Below are positions 35,973 through 45,421 of a DNA stretch of 64,000 bases, one piece after another (position 1 is the stretch's first letter; each line of letters opens with the position of its first letter). The notes under the pieces were generated by a model that was not told the origin of the DNA, did not search any database, and saw nothing but the letters and a program-made list of their open reading frames with translations. Made by a program: the position numbers and the translations under genes. The DNA lies in NCBI GenBank assembly GCA_964483395.1, contig CAZABT010000001.1:42485-106484 (forward strand), in the 5' to 3' direction. This DNA comes from JAAYYM01 sp964483395 (GTDB lineage Bacteria > Bacillota > Clostridia > Lachnospirales > Lachnospiraceae).

Positions 35973-37425
35973 TTCCAGATTTAACAAACAGAATATTGAA
36001 CGAGGAATCCGTTATCTGCAGCGCAATGGTATTTCTGAGACGCTTTATAAGGCAACAGAACGTCTGGCACGGGATGATGATGAGGCGGATTATGAGGCAT
36101 GGCTCGGGATTCATCTGCCAGATGCAGAGGAATTGAAACAGCAGAGAAATGCTGTTTTTCAGCGACGATATAAGATCAGCATTTTGGTGCCGGCTTATGA
36201 GACATCTCCCGTTTTTTTAAGGGAAATGATTGAGTCGGTCATTGCGCAGAGCTATACGGAATGGGAACTTTGCATTGCAGATGGCAGCAGCAGTGATGTT
36301 GTAAAAAACTGCGTGATGGATATGGTGGGGCGATACAGCACGGAACTCGGAGGCAATCGTATCAAGTATCAGAAGCTGGACAGAAATTACGGGATATCGG
36401 TGAATTCCAATAAGGCTTTGGAGATGGCAAACGGTGATTATGTCGGACTTTTGGATCATGATGATCTGTTGACGCCGAATGCGCTCTATGAGACTGTCAG
36501 CATGCTGCAGAGCGGAATCTGTGCAGAAGGATGCATCCTGAATAATAAGATACGTGCGGTTTATTCTGATGAGGATAAGGTGGATGGCAGTACAGGTCGC
36601 CATTTTGATTATCATAAAAAACCCGATTTCAATCTGGACCTGTTGCGAACCAATAATTATATTTGTCATTTCTTTGTGGTCAGCAGCAGTGCTGCCAAAC
36701 ATGCCGGGGGATTCCGCACGGAATATAATGGTGCACAGGATCATGATTTTATCCTGCGTTGTGTAGAAAATGCACCAAAGGGAAGTGTTGTGCATATCCC
36801 CAAAGTGCTTTATCATTGGCGTGCCCATGAGGAATCTACGGCAGATCATCCGGAGAGTAAGCTGTATGCTTACGATGCGGGAAAACGTGCGATTGAGGCA
36901 CATCTGGAGAGAATGGATATTGAGGCACAGGTGCTTTATACGCCTCACCTGGGATTTTTCCGTATCAAATATGCGGCGGATGAGGAAAAGGTAGCAATTG
37001 TTTCCAAGGAGACATGGGATATCATCAAGCAGGCAGGGCTCGAGCAGATCGAGGAGGATTATGTGATGATCCTGAACGGAAACCTGCGTCCGCTGACGCC
37101 TAATTGGCAGGCAGAGCTGCTGGGACATTTGCTTCGTCCGGATGTTGGTGCTGTGGCAGGTAAGATTTTAGATCGTACAGGACATGTGGAAAGTGCAGGC
37201 TATTCCAAAAATGAAGAAGGCAGGCTGGTGGCAAATTTCAAGGGACTGAGCAGGCATCATTCCGGTTACCTGCACAGGGCGAATCTGCAGCAGGAGGTAG
37301 ACGGACTTCCTCTGGACTGTATGATGATCAAAAAGCAGGCTTTGATACAGGGAACAGCGGGAATTGCAATGTCGAAAGATTATATTGCGGTATATGATCC
37401 GTATGCGGTGTTCAGACGCAGATAG
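35959..37425 (+). CDS. GT2 glycosyltransferase with truncated second domain
   Basis: The start at ATG 35959 (MKKISSRFNKQNIERG) overlaps the upstream gene by 14 nt; the longer reading from 35905 lies inside that gene. The protein has 488 residues. The first GT2 domain (about 75-330) has YKISILVPAYETS, ELCIADGSS and DHDD and resembles domain one of the GT2 at 25077. The second domain is degenerate: VMILNGNLRP has no DXD motif, and the part after LDCMMIKKQAL is cut short. The first domain should be active; the second may only bind or position substrate. Confidence 0.88.
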   Translation: MKKISSRFNKQNIERGIRYLQRNGISETLYKATERLARDDDEADYEAWLGIHLPDAEELKQQRNAVFQRRYKISILVPAYETSPVFLREMIESVIAQSYTEWELCIADGSSSDVVKNCVMDMVGRYSTELGGNRIKYQKLDRNYGISVNSNKALEMANGDYVGLLDHDDLLTPNALYETVSMLQSGICAEGCILNNKIRAVYSDEDKVDGSTGRHFDYHKKPDFNLDLLRTNNYICHFFVVSSSAAKHAGGFRTEYNGAQDHDFILRCVENAPKGSVVHIPKVLYHWRAHEESTADHPESKLYAYDAGKRAIEAHLERMDIEAQVLYTPHLGFFRIKYAADEEKVAIVSKETWDIIKQAGLEQIEEDYVMILNGNLRPLTPNWQAELLGHLLRPDVGAVAGKILDRTGHVESAGYSKNEEGRLVANFKGLSRHHSGYLHRANLQQEVDGLPLDCMMIKKQALIQGTAGIAMSKDYIAVYDPYAVFRRR

Positions 37426-37462
37426 AGAAAATCAAACAGTTGATATGATGGGAACCAATAGA

Positions 37463-38425
37463 ATGGAAAAAAAGAGAGCTACTGTAATCATACCGAATTA
37501 TAATGGAAGTGCATATAATGAGAAGTGTCTGGATGCCTTGCGAAGACAAACCTGCAGGGACTTTGACATCATTGTTGTCGACAATTGCTCTGAGGACGGC
37601 AGCGCCGATCTGATCGCGGAAAAATATTCTGAGGTAAAGCTGATACGCCTGTCACAGAATTTTGGGTTTTCCAGAGCTGTGAATGAAGGAATCAGGGTTG
37701 CAGATACGGAATATATCATTTTGTTGAACAATGACACGGAAGCAGAGGAGCACTTTGTGGAGGAACTGCTGCGCGCGATTGAGGGGAAACCGGATGTTTT
37801 TTCTGTGGCGGCCAAGATGCTGCAGATGTCTGACCAAGACAAAATAGACGGGGCGGGCGATCTCTACTGTGCACTCGGATGGGCATTTGCTCTCGGTAAG
37901 GGAAGAAATAAGAAATATTACAGCAAAGAGAGTGAGGTATTTTCGGCATGTGCAGGAGCAGCAATTTACAGACGGGCTGTTTTTGAGATCATTGGATACT
38001 TTGATGAGTTTCATTTTGCATATTTAGAGGATGTGGATGTCGGCTATCGTGCGCGGATCATGGGATATCGTAATATTTATACACCTCATGCCGTAGTATA
38101 TCACGTCGGCAGCGGCTTCTCAGGCTCAAGGTACAACTCCTTTAAAATACGTCTTGCAGCGAGAAACAGCTGGTATGTCATTTATAAGAACATGCCGTTT
38201 TGGCAGATTATCATCAACCTGCCGTTTTTGCTGCTGGGCTTTGGGGTGAAGGCTGTTTTCTTTATCTGCAAGGGGTATGGAAGAGAATATCTGTCCGGAA
38301 TGAAACGGGGCTACCTGATGTGTACACAGGGAAAGAAATATCCCTATTCAGGTCGCTTCTTTAAAAATTATGTTAAAATACAGTTAGAACTGTGGCTGAA
38401 TATGTTTCGCAGGATTACGGGATAA
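37463..38425 (+). CDS. GT2 rhamnosyltransferase-like protein (WbbL type)
   Basis: The start is uncertain: ATG 37463 (MEKKRATVIIPNYNGS), with GGGA upstream, is favoured over ATG 37445 or 37448. The protein has 320 residues. A single GT2 domain has IIPNYNGS, VDNCSEDGS, LSQNFGFSRAVNEG and LLNNDTEAE (metal motif), then FDEFHFAYLEDVDVGYR. The C-terminus has one hydrophobic segment (about 245-270) and a basic tail, as in WbbL-like rhamnosyltransferases. It is likely a rhamnosyl or related transfer early in chain assembly. Confidence 0.88.
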   Translation: MEKKRATVIIPNYNGSAYNEKCLDALRRQTCRDFDIIVVDNCSEDGSADLIAEKYSEVKLIRLSQNFGFSRAVNEGIRVADTEYIILLNNDTEAEEHFVEELLRAIEGKPDVFSVAAKMLQMSDQDKIDGAGDLYCALGWAFALGKGRNKKYYSKESEVFSACAGAAIYRRAVFEIIGYFDEFHFAYLEDVDVGYRARIMGYRNIYTPHAVVYHVGSGFSGSRYNSFKIRLAARNSWYVIYKNMPFWQIIINLPFLLLGFGVKAVFFICKGYGREYLSGMKRGYLMCTQGKKYPYSGRFFKNYVKIQLELWLNMFRRITG

Positions 38426-38452
38426 ATTTTATAAAAATTTAATCTCTTAGAG

Positions 38453-38481
38453 TTGCCCTTTGACACGAATTATTGTAATAT
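38453..38481 (+). promoter_or_regulatory. Possible internal promoter before the initiating-transferase gene
   Basis: TTGCCC (38453-38458) lies 17 bp from TAATAT at about 38476-38481 in the only AT-rich gap in this part of the cluster. This is a weak match. Confidence 0.3.
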
Positions 38482-38515
38482 AGAGCGATGGGCAGACTTT
38501 GAAAAGGTGACCGTT

Positions 38516-39910
38516 TTGATAAAAGATAATCAGAGAATGTTTAACCAATTACATGTGGTGATTGATGGGATCATAACTGCTGCTTCGTATCTCTTTGCAT
38601 GGTATTTGCAGTTTGAGGTCTTTCACGGAGACAAGGGACTTCCTGCGAGTACCTATTTTGAGGCACTCTATTTTGTAGTACCCGGGTATCTGTTCCTGTA
38701 TTATAAATTCGACCTATACAGTTCCAAGCGTGCATCAGGACGTAAAAGAGAGCTTTTTAATATTGTAAAAGCCAATACACTTGGATTAACTGCGTTTATT
38801 GTGGTTTTGTATGTGATTAACCAGTCACACTTTTCGAGGCTCATGTTCTTTTATTTTTGGACAACCAATATCATTGCAGAAACGCTGGCCCGAAACATTA
38901 TACGGTATGCACTGCGGTATATCAGACGGCGTGGATTTAATTTGAAGTATGTTCTGCTTGTGGGTTATTCCAAATCTGCAGAAGCCTATATCAATCGTAT
39001 CCGATTGAATCCTCAGTGGGGCTATGTTGTCCGCGGCATTTTGGACGATCATATGGAAAGCGGAACAATGTATAAGGGTGTCAAGGTATTAGGCCGCATC
39101 GACAACCTGTTTGTCATTTTGCCGGAAAATAAGCTGGATGAGATTGCAATTACACTGAGTCTGCAGGAGTACGGACGATTGGAAGAGATTGTTGCGCTGT
39201 GCGAGAAATCAGGTGTACACACGAAGTTTATACCGGATTATAACGGCGTCATTCCGAACAGACCATATACCGAGGATATACAGGGACTTCCGATCATAAA
39301 CATACGGTATGTACCGTTGAGCAATACATGGAACATGTTGGCAAAACGACTTGTGGATATCCTTGGATCGATCTTTGGAATTATTGTGTCGTCCCCGATT
39401 ATGCTGATTGCGGCAATTGCCATCAAGATGACCTCTAAAGGACCTGTGATTTTTGCACAGGAAAGGGTCGGACTGCATAATAAACCGTATCAGATGTATA
39501 AGTTCAGGACGATGTATGTACAGAGTGAGGAAGTTGAGGAGAAGGCGTGGACGGTCAAGGATGACCCGCGTGTTACGAAGATCGGAAAGCTGCTGCGCCG
39601 TACAAGCATAGATGAACTGCCGCAGCTGTTCAATATTTTGGTGGGCAAGATGAGTCTGGTCGGCCCCCGTCCAGAACGACCGCTGTTTGTAGAAAAATTT
39701 AAAGAAGAAATACCACGTTACATGGTAAAGCATCAAGTCAGACCAGGTCTGACGGGCTGGGCTCAGATCAATGGACTCCGAGGGGATACATCCATCGAAA
39801 AACGTGTAGAATATGATTTATACTATATTGAGCATTGGACAATGGGCTTTGACCTGAAAATCATGTTTCTGACCATTTTCCGTGGCTTCATAAATGAAAA
39901 TGCCTATTAA
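38516..39910 (+). CDS. Polyprenyl-phosphate glycosyl-1-phosphate transferase (WbaP/CpsE type)
   Basis: The protein has 464 residues from TTG 38516, favoured because AAGGTGA lies 8 nt upstream and the length then matches the family; an upstream TTG at 38453 adds 21 unlikely residues. Four or five N-terminal membrane segments precede a CoA-binding-like fold (about 120-240), then a membrane helix (about 280-300) and the catalytic domain with VIFAQERVGLHNKPYQMYKF, RTSIDELPQLFN, SLVGPRPERP and VRPGLTGWAQINGLRG. It moves a sugar-1-phosphate from a UDP-sugar to undecaprenyl phosphate, the priming step for the wall polymer. It also precedes the LCP ligase gene. Confidence 0.95.
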   Translation: MIKDNQRMFNQLHVVIDGIITAASYLFAWYLQFEVFHGDKGLPASTYFEALYFVVPGYLFLYYKFDLYSSKRASGRKRELFNIVKANTLGLTAFIVVLYVINQSHFSRLMFFYFWTTNIIAETLARNIIRYALRYIRRRGFNLKYVLLVGYSKSAEAYINRIRLNPQWGYVVRGILDDHMESGTMYKGVKVLGRIDNLFVILPENKLDEIAITLSLQEYGRLEEIVALCEKSGVHTKFIPDYNGVIPNRPYTEDIQGLPIINIRYVPLSNTWNMLAKRLVDILGSIFGIIVSSPIMLIAAIAIKMTSKGPVIFAQERVGLHNKPYQMYKFRTMYVQSEEVEEKAWTVKDDPRVTKIGKLLRRTSIDELPQLFNILVGKMSLVGPRPERPLFVEKFKEEIPRYMVKHQVRPGLTGWAQINGLRGDTSIEKRVEYDLYYIEHWTMGFDLKIMFLTIFRGFINENAY

Positions 39911-39929
39911 AGCAGAGAGGAAATTTAGT

Positions 39930-41054
39930 ATGTCGGATTACAGGAGAGAACAAAATCATAGAGGCGAGGAACCGAGACGCAGGAGCAGCGGAAACAGTCA
40001 GGCAAGGCGCGCAAAGGCAAAAGCAAAGAAGAAAAAGAGAATTATGCTTTTTGTACTGGAGTTTTTGGTGCTTGCGATTATGATAGGGGTTCTGATCGTT
40101 GTACAGAAAATGGACAAGATTGAAAAGGTTGACATCAATGAAGAAGACATCACCATCAATGAGGAGGTCGCAGAAAAGGAAACACTCAAGGGCTATAAAA
40201 ACATTGCATTATTTGGTGTGGACGTCAGTGAGAATCACAATCTCGGCAAGGGTGCCAGAACTGATACGATCATGATCCTGAGTCTGAATGAAGATACAGG
40301 CGATGCAAGACTTGCATCTGTATATAGAGATACTTATCTGAATGTCGGAAACGATTCCTATAACAAGGCGAACTCTGCATACAGTAAGGGTGGTCCGGAG
40401 CAGGCACTGAATATGCTGAATATGAATCTGGATTTGAATATTACGGATTATGTGACAATCGACTTTAGGGCACTGACGGATACCATCAATGCATTGGGCG
40501 GTATTGAGGTTGATGTGCAGGAAGAGGAAATTGTACATCTGAATAACTATCAGATCGGTACGCAGGAGGTTACTGGCGGCGATATTGTAGAGGTTACACA
40601 GCCCGGTCTGCAGACACTGAACGGCTTGCAGGCAACTTCCTATTGCCGTATCAGATATACCGCCGGAGACGATTTCAGACGTACGGAACGCCAGAGAGAT
40701 GTACTCAAAAAAGTTGCCGAAAAGGCTAAGAAGTCTGATCTAGCTACGGTTAATCAGATCATCAATGATGTTTTCCCAAAGATTCAAACAAGCTTCAGCA
40801 ATGCAGAGATGATCAGCTATGCAGCCAATTTCATGAATTATAATCTGGTTGATACGGTAGGATTCCCTGTTGCCAAGGCAACCGGAACAATCGGGAAAAA
40901 GGGAAGCTGTGTTGTACCGACGGATTTGAAGGATAATGTCATGGTTCTGCATGGATTCCTCTTTAACTTCGATCCGACAACATATGAACCTTCTGATACA
41001 GTGCTGCAGATCAGTGAACATATACAGAGTGACACGGCCTCATATATTCAATAG
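39930..41054 (+). CDS. LytR-CpsA-Psr (LCP) family ligase
   Basis: The protein has 374 residues from ATG 39930, which follows a GAGG site; an in-frame ATG at 39894 lies in the upstream gene. A very basic N-terminus precedes one membrane helix (about 38-58); the outer LCP domain has IALFGVDVSE, ARTDTIMILSLN, ASVYRDTYL, INALGGIEVDV and YCRIRYTAGDDFRRTERQR, with the Arg/Asp residues that bind pyrophosphate. LCP enzymes move finished polymers from undecaprenyl pyrophosphate onto peptidoglycan. It is the likely last step for the polymer of this cluster. Confidence 0.95.
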   Translation: MSDYRREQNHRGEEPRRRSSGNSQARRAKAKAKKKKRIMLFVLEFLVLAIMIGVLIVVQKMDKIEKVDINEEDITINEEVAEKETLKGYKNIALFGVDVSENHNLGKGARTDTIMILSLNEDTGDARLASVYRDTYLNVGNDSYNKANSAYSKGGPEQALNMLNMNLDLNITDYVTIDFRALTDTINALGGIEVDVQEEEIVHLNNYQIGTQEVTGGDIVEVTQPGLQTLNGLQATSYCRIRYTAGDDFRRTERQRDVLKKVAEKAKKSDLATVNQIINDVFPKIQTSFSNAEMISYAANFMNYNLVDTVGFPVAKATGTIGKKGSCVVPTDLKDNVMVLHGFLFNFDPTTYEPSDTVLQISEHIQSDTASYIQ

Positions 41055-41078
41055 AGCCGGCGGAGCAGGTGATATAGA

Positions 41079-42014
41079 TTGAAAATAGACGTATGCATAC
41101 CTACCTATAAACCGGATAAGAACTTTTTGGTGCTGCTGGATCGTCTGGCAGTGCAGACGGAACCGATTCATAAGGTGATCCTGTTCAATACTGAGGAAAA
41201 ATATTTTGAGAACCTTGTCATCGGAACCGATTTTTATGATCGATATAAAAATGTTGAGGTTCATCATATATCTGTCCATGAATTTGATCATGGACATACA
41301 CGGAATGAATTGCGGAAACATTCCGAGGCTGATATATTGATTTACATGACGCAGGATGCAATTCCGGCGAATGACCGTCTGGTTGAGAAGCTGGTTGAAC
41401 CGCTTCAGGATAATGTGGCTGATATTTCCTATGCAAGACAGCTTGCATCAGAGGATGCCGGAGCAGCGGAACAGTTTACACGCAGCTTTAACTATCCGCC
41501 GGTCAGCCGTATCAAGAGTCTGGTTGATTTGGAACAGATGGGTATTAAAACTTTTTTTTGTTCTAATGCATGTGCCGCTTATAAGAGGGAAGTTTTTGAG
41601 CAGTATGGTGGCTTTGTGAATCATACGATTTTTAATGAGGATATGATATTTGCTTCAGGAGTCGTGCGGGGCGGTGGGAAAATTGCCTATACAGCGGATG
41701 CACAGGTGATTCATTCTCATAATTATACAAATATGCAGCAATTTAGAAGGAACTTTGATTTAGCGGTATCACAGGCCAGACACCCGGAAGTGTTTGAAGG
41801 TATTTCCTCCGAATCGGAGGGAATCAGGTATGTGAGGGCCGCTTATACGTATTTTAAGGAGCATCACTGCCGAAAGGAAATCATACCGTTTATCATTGCA
41901 TGCGGTTATCGTTATATGGGTTATCGGAAAGGCATGAATTACAGAAAGCTGTCCGAAAAGACAATCATGCGTTGTACTATGAACAGAGAATTTTGGATAG
42001 GCGGTCTGTATTAA
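41079..42014 (+). CDS. GT2 rhamnosyltransferase-like protein (RfbF/RfbN type)
   Basis: The protein has 311 residues from TTG 41079, with GGAGCAGGTG upstream. It begins KIDVCIPTYKPDKNF; HEFDHGHTRNE and IYMTQDAIP (the metal-binding site of this subgroup), then FFCSNACAAYKR and FNEDMIFA, are typical of rhamnosyltransferases. A C-terminal YRYMGYRKGMNY segment is basic. It follows the LCP gene by 24 bp and precedes glmS. The donor is presumably dTDP-rhamnose. Confidence 0.88.
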   Translation: MKIDVCIPTYKPDKNFLVLLDRLAVQTEPIHKVILFNTEEKYFENLVIGTDFYDRYKNVEVHHISVHEFDHGHTRNELRKHSEADILIYMTQDAIPANDRLVEKLVEPLQDNVADISYARQLASEDAGAAEQFTRSFNYPPVSRIKSLVDLEQMGIKTFFCSNACAAYKREVFEQYGGFVNHTIFNEDMIFASGVVRGGGKIAYTADAQVIHSHNYTNMQQFRRNFDLAVSQARHPEVFEGISSESEGIRYVRAAYTYFKEHHCRKEIIPFIIACGYRYMGYRKGMNYRKLSEKTIMRCTMNREFWIGGLY

Positions 42015-42035
42015 GCATTTTAGGAGGAAAGAGTT

Positions 42036-43862
42036 ATGTGCGGAATTGTAGGATACATAGGAAAGAGTCAGGCAGCACCGATTTTACTGGATGGTCTGTC
42101 CAAGCTGGAATACAGGGGCTATGACTCAGCGGGAATCGCCGTATACAATGGTGAAGAAATTAAGATGGTCAAGGCCATGGGCCGTTTGAAGGTGCTGGAA
42201 GAATTAACACATGGCGGAGAGACTTTGCCGGGCATGGTCGGTATCGGACATACACGCTGGGCAACGCACGGACAGCCTTCCGATATCAATTCCCATCCGC
42301 ATTTCAATACCTCAGGTACGATTGCAGTGGTACATAATGGTATTATTGAGAATTATCTGGCACTTAAAGATAAGCTTGTCAGAAAGGGCTATGTATTCAA
42401 ATCCGAGACGGACACAGAGGTGGTTGCCCATCTGATTGATTATTACTATAAAGGAAATCCGCTGGAGGCCATCACTAAGGTTATGCACCGCGTGGAAGGC
42501 TCCTATGCACTCGGCATTCTTTTCTCAGAGCATCCGGATCAGATTTTCGCTGTCAGAAAGGACAGTCCTCTGATTGTAGGAAAGAGCGAGGATGGCTGCT
42601 TTATTGCGTCTGATGTACCGGCAGTATTGAAATATACACGTGACGTATACTTTATCAACAACCAGGAGGTTGTCAGATTACGTGCGGATCATATGCATTT
42701 TTATTCAGTGGATGAGGAGGAAATACAGAAGGAATCTATTCGCATCGATTGGGATGCTGATGCAGCAGAAAAGGGCGGTTATGAGCACTTTATGCTGAAG
42801 GAGATGTATGAACAGCCGAAGACGATTCGGGACACCTTCAGTCCTCGGATCAAAGACGGAGAGATCAATATTGAAGAACTTGGAATGACGGATGAAGACA
42901 TTCAGGCAATTTCCAAAATGCACATTGTAGCCTGCGGCTCGGCATATCATGCCGGAGTTGTCGGAAAATATGTGATGGAGGGAATGGCGCGTATTCCGGT
43001 CGAGGTAGACCTTGCGTCTGAATTTAGATATCGCAATCCTATTTTGGGAGAGGGCTCCATGGTCGTTGTGATCAGCCAGTCCGGTGAAACAGCAGATACG
43101 CTTGCTGCACTGCGTCAGGCACAGAAGGAAGGCTGCAAGGTACTGGGGATTGTAAATGTAGTCGGAAGTTCTATCGCCCGTGAGGCAGATAATGTCATGT
43201 ATACATGGGCAGGCCCTGAGATTGCGGTTGCTACGACGAAAGCATATTCGGCACAGCTGATTGCACTGTATTTACTTGCGATGAAATTTGCAAAGGTGCG
43301 CGGTAAGCTTGAGCAGAAGGAATATGCAGCGATGCTGTGTGATATGGAGAAGCTGCCGGAGCAGATAGAATTGCTGCTTGCAAATAAAGGTCGTATTCAG
43401 AGATTTGCCAATCGTTATGTTGGTGCAAAGGATATTTTCTTCATTGGCAGAGGAATCGATTATGCCATTTCTCTGGAGGCATCCCTGAAGCTGAAAGAGA
43501 TTTCCTATATTCATTCAGAGGCTTATGCAGCAGGCGAACTGAAGCATGGAACGATTTCTTTGATTGAAGAAGGAACGCTTGTGGCGGCAGTGTTGACGCA
43601 GGAGGATCTGTATAAGAAGACAACCAGCAACATGGTTGAGGTAAAGAGCCGCGGTGCATTTCTACTGGCGGTTACGAATGAAGGACATACAGACATTGAA
43701 GAAACAGCGGATTATGTGATCTATATCCCCCAGACGAATCCATATTTTGTGACATCACTTGCGGTGATACCGCTCCAGTTGTTTGCATATTATGTATCCG
43801 TAGGCAAGGGCTGTGATGTGGATAAACCGCGAAATCTTGCAAAGTCAGTTACTGTAGAATAA
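42036..43862 (+). CDS. glmS: Glutamine-fructose-6-phosphate aminotransferase (isomerizing)
   Basis: The protein has 608 residues, the full GlmS length. The N-terminal Cys (MCGIVGYIG) is the glutaminase nucleophile, with GHTRWATHG and NSHPH nearby. Two SIS domains follow (ACGSAYHAG, SQSGETADT, then IGRGIDYAISLEASLKLKEI), ending DKPRNLAKSVTVE. It makes glucosamine-6-phosphate, the precursor of UDP-GlcNAc for peptidoglycan and wall polymers. A GGAGGAAAG site precedes the ATG. No terminator is seen between the upstream GT2 gene and glmS, so it may share that transcript. Confidence 0.97.
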   Translation: MCGIVGYIGKSQAAPILLDGLSKLEYRGYDSAGIAVYNGEEIKMVKAMGRLKVLEELTHGGETLPGMVGIGHTRWATHGQPSDINSHPHFNTSGTIAVVHNGIIENYLALKDKLVRKGYVFKSETDTEVVAHLIDYYYKGNPLEAITKVMHRVEGSYALGILFSEHPDQIFAVRKDSPLIVGKSEDGCFIASDVPAVLKYTRDVYFINNQEVVRLRADHMHFYSVDEEEIQKESIRIDWDADAAEKGGYEHFMLKEMYEQPKTIRDTFSPRIKDGEINIEELGMTDEDIQAISKMHIVACGSAYHAGVVGKYVMEGMARIPVEVDLASEFRYRNPILGEGSMVVVISQSGETADTLAALRQAQKEGCKVLGIVNVVGSSIAREADNVMYTWAGPEIAVATTKAYSAQLIALYLLAMKFAKVRGKLEQKEYAAMLCDMEKLPEQIELLLANKGRIQRFANRYVGAKDIFFIGRGIDYAISLEASLKLKEISYIHSEAYAAGELKHGTISLIEEGTLVAAVLTQEDLYKKTTSNMVEVKSRGAFLLAVTNEGHTDIEETADYVIYIPQTNPYFVTSLAVIPLQLFAYYVSVGKGCDVDKPRNLAKSVTVE

Positions 43863-43885
43863 AATTCATCGTCCGTGCACTGTTC

Positions 43886-43902
43886 AAACTTTTTTAAAGT
43901 TT
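43886..43902. promoter_or_regulatory. Inverted repeat upstream of the HtrA-like gene
   Basis: AAACTTT and AAAGTTT face each other across three Ts in the 156-bp gap between glmS and the protease gene. It could be an operator or a weak terminator for glmS. No clear consensus promoter was found in this gap. Confidence 0.3.
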
Positions 43903-44018
43903 AAAACACAATTAGAACACACATTATTTGTAAGATAGCATTAAAAGAATGCAAAAGCAGACAGCGATGCAATATAAATAATAATGTTCTGCAGCATAGA
44001 CGGAAGGAGTTGTTCAAC

Positions 44019-45380
44019 ATGTATGAAGAAAACGGTAACACAAACTACAATACGACTAACACGGGAAGCAGTGCTTATTCAGGCGGATATTCCTCGTATG
44101 AGATATCACCGAACAGACCGAAGGAACCGGAAAAGAAGAAATCCTCAGGATTTTTCAAAAAGGCATTGATCTGTATGGCACTTGGCCTGATATTCGGAGG
44201 ATTTGGCGCACTTGGCTTTTTTGCGGTCAATCTGGCAACCGGAACCTTGTCCAGTACGGACAGTCAGGCAACAGCCCAGGTACAGGAAAAGATCACAACA
44301 CAGACGGCACAGAGCACTGCGGCTGCGGCGGAACAGGAAAAAGAGGTCGCAAATACGCTGGAACAGCCGGAGACGAAGGTAGAGACAACGGATGTGACGG
44401 ATGTTGTGAATGAGGTTATGCCATCGGTTGTTTCGATTGTGAATAAATCAACACAGGAAGCAATGACATTTTTCGGACAGGTACAGGAGTATGAGGCAGA
44501 ATCCAGTGGATCCGGTATTATAGTGGGAGAAAGCGATTCAGAAATTCTGATCGTAACCAATAATCATGTAGCAGATGCAGCGGATACCCTGTCAATACAG
44601 TTTATCAACGGAACAACAGCCGAAGCAAAACTCAAGGGTGCAGATTCAGATGTGGATTTGGCAGTTGTAGCGGTTTCGTTGGAGGATATAGATGAAGATA
44701 CCAAAAATGCCATCAGAGTTGCAACCTTGGGAGATTCAGAGGCACTTGAGGTAGGAGCACCTGCAATCGCAATCGGCAATGCACTCGGCTATGGTCAGTC
44801 GGTTACAACAGGTGTGATCAGTGCAGTGAACAGAGAGATTACCATTGACAATATTACAAGAAATCTGATCCAGACAGATGCAGCAATCAACCCGGGTAAT
44901 TCAGGCGGTGCTCTTTTGAATATGAAGGGTGAGGTGATTGGCATTAATTCAGCCAAGTTTTCCTCAAATATGATTGAGGGTATGGGATATGCCATTCCGA
45001 TTTCAGAAGCAAGACCGATTATAGATGATTTGATGAACAGAGCAGTCAAGGAAAAGGTTTCATTTGGTGAGGAGTCCTATCTTGGTATTTCAGGTGTGGA
45101 TGTTACGGAGCAGGTTGCTCAGACCTATGCTATGCCGATCGGTATTTATGTAGCTCAGGCATTAGAGGGAACAGCAGCAGAATCTGCAGGCTTGCAGAAG
45201 GGTGACGTCATCACGAAATTTGATGGACAGAAGGTAACCTCCATGGCGGATCTGCAGGAAATATTGACCTACTATCCGGCAGGGACAACGGTTGATCTTG
45301 TGATACAGCGTGTAGACGGTGATGCGTATAAGGAGCAGACTGTCAGCGTAACATTAGGAAGTAAGGCGGAACAGCAGTAA
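44019..45380 (+). CDS. HtrA/DegP-like S1C serine protease
   Basis: The protein has 453 residues from ATG 44019, which sits about 10 nt after GGAGT; the TTG at 44010 is too close to that site. A cytoplasmic N-terminus with YEENGNTNYNTT and a polar tract is followed by one membrane helix (about 50-72) and an extracytoplasmic trypsin-like domain with H183 (TNNHVAD), D213 (DVDLAVV) and S295 (GNSGGAL), then one PDZ domain (about 350-440). It probably degrades misfolded proteins at the outer membrane face. It is followed closely by the ClpX-like gene, so the two may be transcribed together. Confidence 0.93.
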   Translation: MYEENGNTNYNTTNTGSSAYSGGYSSYEISPNRPKEPEKKKSSGFFKKALICMALGLIFGGFGALGFFAVNLATGTLSSTDSQATAQVQEKITTQTAQSTAAAAEQEKEVANTLEQPETKVETTDVTDVVNEVMPSVVSIVNKSTQEAMTFFGQVQEYEAESSGSGIIVGESDSEILIVTNNHVADAADTLSIQFINGTTAEAKLKGADSDVDLAVVAVSLEDIDEDTKNAIRVATLGDSEALEVGAPAIAIGNALGYGQSVTTGVISAVNREITIDNITRNLIQTDAAINPGNSGGALLNMKGEVIGINSAKFSSNMIEGMGYAIPISEARPIIDDLMNRAVKEKVSFGEESYLGISGVDVTEQVAQTYAMPIGIYVAQALEGTAAESAGLQKGDVITKFDGQKVTSMADLQEILTYYPAGTTVDLVIQRVDGDAYKEQTVSVTLGSKAEQQ

Positions 45381-45401
45381 ATATATCAGCAGTAAATATA
45401 T
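45372..45401. repeat. 15-bp tandem duplication at the htrA-like stop codon
   Basis: CAGCAGTAAATATAT occurs twice back to back (45372-45386 and 45387-45401). The first copy contains the stop codon, so the second looks like a recent replication slip in the spacer. Confidence 0.85.
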
Positions 45402-45421
45402 CACCACAGTAGGAGTATATT

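Noticed and set aside
37364..37462. Upstream start for the WbbL-like GT2
   Set aside because: It overlaps the preceding gene and adds a basic, non-family sequence before the usual GT2 start.
35959..38425. Frameshift joining two GT2 genes
   Set aside because: The first ends in a truncated domain and the second begins a complete GT2 fold of its own, so they are two genes.
38426..38515. Terminator after the WbbL-like gene
   Set aside because: The gap is AT-rich but has no stem followed by a T run.
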